Source: Haemophilus paracuniculus (lineage in GTDB: Bacteria; Pseudomonadota; Gammaproteobacteria; Enterobacterales; Pasteurellaceae). Taken from it: a stretch of 60,521 bases of DNA. Position numbers and translations under genes: made by a program. The stretch is taken from contig NZ_MUYA01000012.1 in NCBI RefSeq assembly GCF_002015115.1, forward strand, positions 1 through 60,521. Reading direction: 5' to 3'. A model generated the notes under the pieces. The model was not told the DNA's origin and searched no databases. It saw only the letters and a program-made list of their open reading frames with translations. This document shows, piece after piece, positions 54,144 to 60,521 of this stretch (the first letter of the stretch is position 1; every line of letters begins with the position of its first letter).

Positions 54144-54613
54144 TAGAGTGAAGTCTCAAAAAGTTCGTTGATGTTGAGGATCAGTTGATCCACGCTGGTT
54201 TGGCGAGTGGGGGTAATGAAAATGGTGTCGTCCCCTGCTATCGTACCTAAAATGCCTTCGCCTTTGCCCATTGAATCGAGCAGGCGGGCGATTAACTGTG
54301 CCGCCCCTGGGCTAGTGCGAATCACGATTAGGGCATCATTCGCATCAATGTCGATCACGAGGTTTTTCAAGGGGCTGGACGTGGTTGGCACGCTTAATTC
54401 CGCTGGCAGCTGATAAACCATTTCCATTTTGGTGTTGCGGGTGCGAACCGCCCCGAATTTGGACAACATTCTCGACACTTTCGATTGGTTGATATGCTCA
54501 AACCCCATTTCTTGCAGGGCGGAAACAATCTCACTTTGCGAGCTGAATTTTTCTTCTTTTAATAGAGATTTAAAGGCTTCCGTTAAAGTGTGTTCGTTTT
54601 TTAAATCGCTCAT
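54143..54613 (-). CDS. argR: Arginine repressor ArgR
   Basis: The hexameric arginine-dependent repressor. At the chosen start the length is 156 residues, the same as E. coli ArgR. The N-terminal winged helix includes [15 protein letters not shown] and [20 protein letters not shown]. The C-terminal oligomerisation/arginine domain includes [17 protein letters not shown] and [16 protein letters not shown] with the ligand-binding DD. An alternative ATG at 54628 would add five residues; neither has a good ribosome-binding site. Two ARG boxes just upstream suggest autoregulation. Confidence 0.95.
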   Translation of the reverse strand: MSDLKNEHTLTEAFKSLLKEEKFSSQSEIVSALQEMGFEHINQSKVSRMLSKFGAVRTRNTKMEMVYQLPAELSVPTTSSPLKNLVIDIDANDALIVIRTSPGAAQLIARLLDSMGKGEGILGTIAGDDTIFITPTRQTSVDQLILNINELFETSL

Positions 54614-54632
54614 TGTTTTTCTATTCATTTTT

Positions 54633-54669
54633 CGTCAAAAATATGCAGGATTTTTGCTTTTTTATGCAG
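54633..54669. promoter_or_regulatory. Two tandem ARG boxes between argR and mdh
   Basis: On the minus strand CTGCATAAAAAAGC (ending 54669) and CTGCATATTTTTGACG (54633-54648) resemble the E. coli ARG box (TGMATWWWWATKCA-like). Their starts are exactly 21 bases apart, the spacing of paired 18-bp ARG boxes with a 3-bp gap that one ArgR hexamer occupies. They lie 20-56 bp before argR and about 110 bp before mdh. Confidence 0.6.
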
Positions 54670-54738
54670 AAAAATCAATAAAAATCAAACTTTTGTTGAA
54701 AAAAGCAAAGAACCGCTAAAACAAGCGGTAAGATTTGC

Positions 54739-54744
54739 TATAAT
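54739..54744 (+). promoter_or_regulatory. Candidate mdh -10
   Basis: A perfect TATAAT lies 34 bases before mdh, directly after an ACAAGCGGT uptake core (54721-54729). I see no clear -35, so this is only a candidate. Confidence 0.35.
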
Positions 54745-54777
54745 TTCGCCAGTTTTAATCTTATAAAGGAGCTAAAT

Positions 54778-55734
54778 ATGAAAGTTACTGTTCTTGGTGC
54801 GGCAGGTGGAATCGGTCAATCTCTCGCCTTATTGTTAAAAGTAGAATTGCCTGCTTTTACGGATCTTGCCCTCTATGATATTGCCCCAGTAACGCCAGGG
54901 GTGGCGGTGGATATTAGCCACATTCCAACCAGCGTGAAAGTGAAAGGTTATTGTGGCGAAGATCCGAGCGAAGCCTTAGCGGGTGCGGATCTTGTGATGA
55001 TCTCGGCGGGTATCGCTCGCAAACCTGGAATGACCCGTGCGGATCTGTTCAACATCAATGCAGGTATCGTGCGTGATTTGGTGGCGAAAGCGGCGAAATA
55101 TGCCCCGAATGCCTGTATCGGCATTATCACTAACCCTGTGAACACCCTTGTGGCGGTGGCAGCGGAAGAGTTGAAAAAAGCGGGCGTTTACGACAAACGC
55201 AAATTATTCGGCGTAACTACCCTTGATGTTATTCGTGCCAAAACCTTTGTGGCAGAATTGAAAGGCTTAGATGTATCAAAAGTGAAAGTGCCAGTGATCG
55301 GCGGACACTCAGGTCCGACAATCCTACCGTTACTCTCACAAGCCTACTTTGAAAATAAGAAAATTGAATTTAGCCAAGCGGAAATTGACTCTCTTACCCA
55401 CCGCATCAAAAATGCTGGCACGGAAGTGGTGGAAGCCAAAGCTGGGGCAGGTTCGGCAACAATGTCAATGGCGGAATCTGGGGCGAGATTTGCCACCGCC
55501 GTGATTAAAGCCCTTGCAGGGGAAGACATCGTGCGTTACGCCTATGTTGAGGGCGATGAAAATGATGGCTACCCACGTTTTTTCGCACGCCCTGTGCGTT
55601 TCGGGCGTAACGGCATCGAGGCATTTTTACCTGTCGGCACATTGAGCGATTACGAACAAAAATTACTCGATGAAAGTTTGCCGATTTTGCACGAAGATAT
55701 TGCCCTCGGTGAACAGTTTGTGCGTGAGGGTTGA
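54778..55734 (+). CDS. mdh: Malate dehydrogenase
   Basis: The NAD-dependent enzyme that interconverts malate and oxaloacetate. The 318-residue protein starts with [19 protein letters not shown] (Rossmann loop), [39 protein letters not shown] and [16 protein letters not shown] with the catalytic histidine. ATG follows AAAGGAGCTAAAT. Divergent from argR, the same neighbourhood as in E. coli. Confidence 0.97.
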   Translation: MKVTVLGAAGGIGQSLALLLKVELPAFTDLALYDIAPVTPGVAVDISHIPTSVKVKGYCGEDPSEALAGADLVMISAGIARKPGMTRADLFNINAGIVRDLVAKAAKYAPNACIGIITNPVNTLVAVAAEELKKAGVYDKRKLFGVTTLDVIRAKTFVAELKGLDVSKVKVPVIGGHSGPTILPLLSQAYFENKKIEFSQAEIDSLTHRIKNAGTEVVEAKAGAGSATMSMAESGARFATAVIKALAGEDIVRYAYVEGDENDGYPRFFARPVRFGRNGIEAFLPVGTLSDYEQKLLDESLPILHEDIALGEQFVREG

Positions 55735-55792
55735 TTTTTCGCCCAATAAATCGCAAAATCCCCTCGTCTATTTTTGATGATAATAGGAGTTT

Positions 55793-56083
55793 ATGATGAA
55801 AAAAGGTGCGTTATCAATGGTCGCGGTTGCGGTGGTTGCGTTATCGGGCTGTGTGAGACAAGGCGTTGCGGTGGCGGAAATGCCAGCCCAGCAAGCGGTC
55901 AAAAGCCCAGACACCTCGCTGGCGAGTTTGCAAGCGAATTTGCCGAAAGCCAATTCACAAACCTTGCCAAAAGAGGCTCGCATCGTTTGCCGTGATGGAA
56001 GTTATTCCACCCAAAACGATCCGAATGTCTGCTTAGGACGAGGCGGGGTCGCCTTTGAAAACAAATACTATTTTTCTGAATAG
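55793..56083 (+). CDS. Small predicted lipoprotein
   Basis: A 96-residue protein whose signal peptide ends in VALSGC, a good lipobox, with the lipid-bearing cysteine near residue 20. The rest is a low-complexity linker followed by a C-terminal region with two cysteines (IVCRDGSYSTQNDPNVCLG) that could form a disulphide in the periplasm. I do not recognise the family. A second ATG three bases downstream has better spacing from AGGAG and is an equal candidate start. It ends at an inverted uptake-sequence terminator. Confidence 0.7.
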   Translation: MMKKGALSMVAVAVVALSGCVRQGVAVAEMPAQQAVKSPDTSLASLQANLPKANSQTLPKEARIVCRDGSYSTQNDPNVCLGRGGVAFENKYYFSE

Positions 56084-56090
56084 TTGATAG

Positions 56091-56139
56091 CAAGCGGTGG
56101 GAACGGTAAAATAATTTGCAATCCCACCGCTTGTTTTTT
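56091..56139 (+). terminator. Uptake-sequence terminator between the lipoprotein gene and cnoX
   Basis: CAAGCGGTGGGA (56091-56102) pairs perfectly with TCCCACCGCTTG (56122-56133) and is followed by six Ts. The two arms are facing Apl-type uptake cores. It lies 10 bases upstream of the cnoX start. Confidence 0.8.
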
Positions 56140-56148
56140 AAGGATTTT

Positions 56149-56994
56149 ATGAACCAAATTATCAACGTTACTGAACAAAATTTCAGCGAAATTTGGAACG
56201 CCACGGCGGAAATGCCCGTGGTGTTTCATTTTATGTCGCCAACCGAAATGGCAAGCCTCGAAATGGACGCTTTGCTTCGCCGAATTTGGGACGAAACCCC
56301 AAATCAATTTTTACTTGCCACGGTGAATTGCCAAGAGCAACCGATGCTTGCCAGCCAATTCCGTATTCAAACGATTCCGACCCTCTATTTTTTCAAGGAC
56401 GGACACCCAATCGATATGGTGCAAGGGGCGATCAGCGAGCCAGAAATGCGAGTTCGTCTCGCCAACATTTTGCCGAAAGAAGAAGAGCTGAAATTTAATC
56501 AAGCCCTCGAACATCTGCAAGATCAACGTTACGATCAAGCCCTGCCGTTGCTGAAATCGGCGTGGGAAATGAGCGACAAGAAAAACAGCGATTTCGCCTT
56601 GCTCTATGCGGAAACTTACATTGTGATGAAACAGGTTGAACCTGCCAAAGAGATTTTGAAACAGATTCCGATCCAAGATCGGGATAGTCGTTGGCACGGT
56701 TTGCAAGCCCAAATTGAATTGCTGGAACAGGCAAGCGAATCCCCTGAATTGCAACAGTTGCAAGCGGATTACGCCCAAAATCCAACCGCGGAAATTGCGA
56801 TCCGCCTTGCCAACCAACTGCACCAAGCCCACAAAAATCAAGAGGCGTTGGATCTGCTGTTCGGCTGGCTACAAAAGGATCTCAATGTGGCAAATGGCGA
56901 ACTCAAAACCCAATTTTTAGCCATTCTCTCGGCACTCGGCACCGATCCCCTCGTGCCAACTTTCAGACGCAAACTCTACTCACTTTTATATTAG
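56149..56994 (+). CDS. cnoX: Chaperedoxin CnoX (YbbN), thioredoxin-TPR protein
   Basis: A 281-residue protein with an N-terminal thioredoxin fold (about 1-108) in which the CxxC redox motif is absent (SPTEMASLE stands there), followed by TPR-like helical repeats (about 115-280, FNQALEHLQDQRYDQALPLL and others). This is the architecture of E. coli CnoX/YbbN, a holdase co-chaperone linked to GroEL/DnaK and oxidative stress. The ATG at 56149 follows AAGGATTT; codons upstream to 56116 are within a terminator. It lies 9 bp before trxB. Confidence 0.92.
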   Translation: MNQIINVTEQNFSEIWNATAEMPVVFHFMSPTEMASLEMDALLRRIWDETPNQFLLATVNCQEQPMLASQFRIQTIPTLYFFKDGHPIDMVQGAISEPEMRVRLANILPKEEELKFNQALEHLQDQRYDQALPLLKSAWEMSDKKNSDFALLYAETYIVMKQVEPAKEILKQIPIQDRDSRWHGLQAQIELLEQASESPELQQLQADYAQNPTAEIAIRLANQLHQAHKNQEALDLLFGWLQKDLNVANGELKTQFLAILSALGTDPLVPTFRRKLYSLLY

Positions 56995-57954
<960 letters not shown>

Positions 57955-58357
57955 TGCAAGGGGTAGGATTTTTGAAAATTTCGGTGCTCTCACCGTTGCT
58001 ATCTCGTTTTAGGTTCGGCATTTATGTACGAAATTTTTTTAAAATTGATAGGCTAACTCAACATTTTTGGATAAAAAACGATGTCAATAAGTTTGATTTG
58101 TTTAAAATTTGTTCGATTAGGTGTAGTGATTTATTAGTATAATCAAGAAAAGATAATTTCCAGATTGATTTTTTTATCATTTCGGCTATCATTTCGCCGA
58201 TTTGATTAATATCAAATTATAGTAGTATGATTTCTCAAGTTACTTTTGCTGAAAGGTTTTAGCCTGCCTATTTCTACTTATATGGTTATGGGTAATTCGC
58301 TTAGAATATTGTGGGATCATTAAGTGATTTTTCATTTTTAATGAAAGGATGAATTGT
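57955..58357. other. 403-bp region upstream of the autotransporter
   Basis: AT-rich, with no convincing gene. It starts with an uptake-like CAAGGGGTAGGATTTTT, contains a tandem near-repeat TATCATTTCGGC/TATCATTTCGCC (58176-58200), a perfect FNR box (58202-58215), TATGAT (58226-58231) as a possible -10, and GAAAGGATGA just before the adhesin start. The long untranslated stretch suggests several regulatory inputs. Confidence 0.5.
58202..58215 (+). promoter_or_regulatory. FNR box upstream of the trimeric autotransporter
   Basis: TTGATTAATATCAA matches the FNR consensus TTGAT-N4-ATCAA at every defined base. If TATGAT at 58226-58231 is the -10, the site is centred near -30 and FNR would repress; a different start would allow activation. 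It implies oxygen-dependent expression of the adhesin. Confidence 0.65.
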
Positions 58358-60521
58358 ATGAACAAAGTGTTCAAAGTTATTTGGAATCACGCAACACAAT
58401 CTTGGGTTGCAGTTTCGGAATTAACAAAGGCGAAAGGTAAGTCGTCTTCAAAAACAGACGAGAGAACATCGCCAACTAAAACATTATTGGCATTAAGTGT
58501 TGCAAGTGGAGCGATGTTAGGTGGTGTGGCAATGGCTGCTACCTCATCAAGCGGTACATTAGATGGTACGGCTTCTACAGGTGTTGCAGGTGCTATTGCA
58601 TTAAGTGATTCTGCTGTAACTCTTGCTCAAGCAGGTGGAAGAGATTCAATTGCTATTGGCACAAACGCTACAGCACCAGCTTGGGATGCGATTGCCATTG
58701 GTGCAAACGCGACAGCAAAAGCAGCTCGTAACGTTGTTATTGGTGCAAATGCGGTTGTTGTGAAAAACAATGCAGAGTCTCAGCCAGCTAACACTGTTAT
58801 TGGTTGGTCTGCTACGGATAGTGGTGGTAACGGTAATACCATTTTAGGTAGCCAAGCAACCACACATTTTGCTAACCGCAATTTTTCTACCTCGCAACAA
58901 TTAGCATTAGGTAGTCGTGCTCAGGTATATGGAGACCAAGCACTTGCTATTGGTTCTGATACTTTAACCGGCGGTAACTCATCTATCGCGATCGGTGGTG
59001 ATGATATCAATAAAGCTTGGGATAAAATGATGGCAGCTATCCCAGAATTGCAATTTGTCGGACGAAGTAACGTAAAGGGGTATGCTCAAGCTAGAGGCTA
59101 TAGTAGCGATATGACAGCCCTTATTGCTACAGGGCGATATCCAAATACGGCTTCAGTGGGAGATGCTTCTGTTGCTATCGGTCCTCAATCTCAAGCAGCT
59201 GGAGTTGCGGCTAATGCTTTAGGGACTAACGCCCTTGCTTTTGGAGATAGCTCATTAGCAATGGGTACGTTAACTCGTGCGTATGGTAATAATACGCTTG
59301 CAATCGGTACTGTTGCAATAGCTGGATCGATTGATAGAAATAATGTTGCGGGTGATGATGCAATGGCTATCGGTCACTATGCTTTGGCAAGTGCAGCAAA
59401 CTCTACAGCCTTAGGTACTCGTGCTCATGCGCGTGGCTATGAATCACTTACTCTTGGTACAAACAGTAACGTAACGGGTAACTACTCTGTTGCACTAGGT
59501 CCAAATATCCTTACTGTACCTACTATCAACTCCGTTGTATTAGGTAATGGTTCAACTGCCGTAGTTGGCACGACAGGTGCATCCCACGCTGTTAAATATG
59601 TTGCGAATGCAACCGTACGTAATTCAAACGGCGAAACTATCACTTATGGCGAATGGGGCTTTAAGGGTCAGCCACAGACAGAAGGGCAATACGTAAGTAT
59701 TGGTGAAGTGGACAATGAACGTCAGCTCAAAAACGTTGCAGCAGGTCATATTGATGCGAACTCGACAGACGGCATCAACGGTTCACAGCTTTATGCGGTA
59801 ATGGCGAAGTTAGAAACTGGTTTTGTGGTATCTAACAACACTGCAAATCTCTCGAACCATATTACACCAAACAAAGTCGTTAACTTTAACAATGGCACAG
59901 GTACTATTGCACTTGCGGAAAACTGGAATGCGACAGATGGTAGCATTGCAGGTGTGAACGTTACTTTTGATGTTAAAAAATCACCATTAACATTATCAGA
60001 CGGCTCAAACACTACCGTAACTGGTGCAACTAATAACACGACACCAGCAGGTACTGTAAATGTGCCAGCAGATGATGATTCTTTTGCAACGGCTTCAGAT
60101 GTTGCGAAGATGATTAACGGATCATTCTGGAAAGTAAACTCAACCACCGCTGGTGGCGAGAACACTTATACGCCGAATACTTCAAGCGAAATTTCAGCGG
60201 GTGATGAACTGTTTATCAATGCAGGTAAAAATATCAACATTACAGGCGCTGGTAATGTATTGAACATTTCAACTGTTGATACTCCAACCTTTACTAACTT
60301 AACGGTTGGTAATGCAAGCAACCCGATCACGATTGGTACGGATGCAAATGGTAATAACACCATTTCAAACTTAACAAGTACTTTGCCGAAGACACAGACA
60401 GAAGATGTTAAAACGGGTGATGCAGTGACAACTCCGCACACAACGGAGCAAGCTCGTCCGAACATTACATCAGATCAAGAATCACAAGCGGCGACTTTAG
60501 GTGATGTTTTAAATGCAGGTT
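58358..60521 (+). CDS. Trimeric autotransporter adhesin, N-terminal part (runs off the right edge)
   Basis: An open frame of 721 codons from the ATG at 58358 to the last complete codon. The first 24 residues ([22 protein letters not shown]) are the extended signal peptide region of type V secretion proteins. A hydrophobic core follows ([18 protein letters not shown], cleavage near residue 62). The YadA-like head comprises repeated [18 protein letters not shown] and NSTALGTRA units, and a neck/stalk HIM-type motif ([30 protein letters not shown]) lies near residue 465. Further Ser/Thr/Asn-rich stalk repeats continue. The C-terminal membrane anchor is outside the window. It would bind host or matrix components after export as a homotrimer. 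Confidence 0.93.
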   Translation, partial: MNKVFKVIWNHATQSWVAVSELTKAKGKSSSKTDERTSPTKTLLALSVASGAMLGGVAMAATSSSGTLDGTASTGVAGAIALSDSAVTLAQAGGRDSIAIGTNATAPAWDAIAIGANATAKAARNVVIGANAVVVKNNAESQPANTVIGWSATDSGGNGNTILGSQATTHFANRNFSTSQQLALGSRAQVYGDQALAIGSDTLTGGNSSIAIGGDDINKAWDKMMAAIPELQFVGRSNVKGYAQARGYSSDMTALIATGRYPNTASVGDASVAIGPQSQAAGVAANALGTNALAFGDSSLAMGTLTRAYGNNTLAIGTVAIAGSIDRNNVAGDDAMAIGHYALASAANSTALGTRAHARGYESLTLGTNSNVTGNYSVALGPNILTVPTINSVVLGNGSTAVVGTTGASHAVKYVANATVRNSNGETITYGEWGFKGQPQTEGQYVSIGEVDNERQLKNVAAGHIDANSTDGINGSQLYAVMAKLETGFVVSNNTANLSNHITPNKVVNFNNGTGTIALAENWNATDGSIAGVNVTFDVKKSPLTLSDGSNTTVTGATNNTTPAGTVNVPADDDSFATASDVAKMINGSFWKVNSTTAGGENTYTPNTSSEISAGDELFINAGKNINITGAGNVLNISTVDTPTFTNLTVGNASNPITIGTDANGNNTISNLTSTLPKTQTEDVKTGDAVTTPHTTEQARPNITSDQESQAATLGDVLNAG

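Noticed and set aside
59791..60465. Two minus-strand frames within the autotransporter
   Set aside because: Antisense shadows of Thr/Asn/Gly-rich repeats.

Overview
The window is chromosomal DNA from a member of the Pasteurellaceae. Gene content and order match Haemophilus/Actinobacillus/Mannheimia relatives. The intergenic DNA and several coding regions are sprinkled with the nine-base uptake signal core ACAAGCGGT (complement ACCGCTTGT) followed by an AT-rich tail, which is the 'Apl-type' DNA uptake sequence of the Actinobacillus pleuropneumoniae / Mannheimia / Bibersteinia branch. I cannot name the species from this alone.

Layout. (1) 1-345: the leader and P1-like promoter of a leftward rRNA operon whose 16S gene must begin just beyond the left edge. 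(2) 347-3760: a small exported Sel1-repeat protein and a hypothetical gene, then queC-queD-queE for 7-cyano-7-deazaguanine (queuosine precursor) synthesis, preceded by a preQ1-I riboswitch that contains the queC ribosome-binding site. (3) 3778-11190, leftward: glpT, ycjF, dusC, djlA, rlmD and ruvAB, with a LexA-like box before ruvA. (4) 11191-11810: an intergenic region that appears to encode a short Fur-controlled small RNA and holds a 0.2-kb structured repeat. (5) 11811-20178: tyrS, a mazEF toxin-antitoxin pair, ribF, an AT-rich zeta-toxin module, ileS and pssA. (6) 20224-39213, leftward: the division and cell wall (dcw) cluster rsmH-ftsL-ftsI-murE-(OGFr-like gene)-murF-mraY-murD-ftsW-murG-murC-ddl-ftsQ-ftsA-ftsZ, then lpxC. 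mraZ is missing from its usual place. (7) 39351-48768: yjdM, yicC/rph, tRNA-Ala(GGC), two rarD-like permease genes, alaA, menF, a small membrane protein and prlC. (8) 48844-57954: ygiW-qseB-qseC behind a PmrA/QseB-type box, grpE with a heat-shock-like promoter, cvpA-folK, yfcH-argR divergent from mdh with two ARG boxes, a small lipoprotein, cnoX and trxB. (9) 58358-60521: the first 721 codons of a trimeric autotransporter adhesin that runs off the right edge, with a perfect FNR box upstream.

Most of the window is housekeeping. The unusual content lies between or inside those operons: several families of palindromic repeats whose stems change by compensatory pairs, inverted uptake sequences acting as terminator-like hairpins, AT-rich cargo genes (zeta module, OGFr-domain gene) lodged in essential operons, and several regulatory RNAs or sites (preQ1 riboswitch, Fur-linked sRNA candidate, FNR, LexA, ARG and PmrA-like boxes). 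Everything is read by eye from the sequence. Family assignments rest on recognised motifs and remembered homologues, not on searches.
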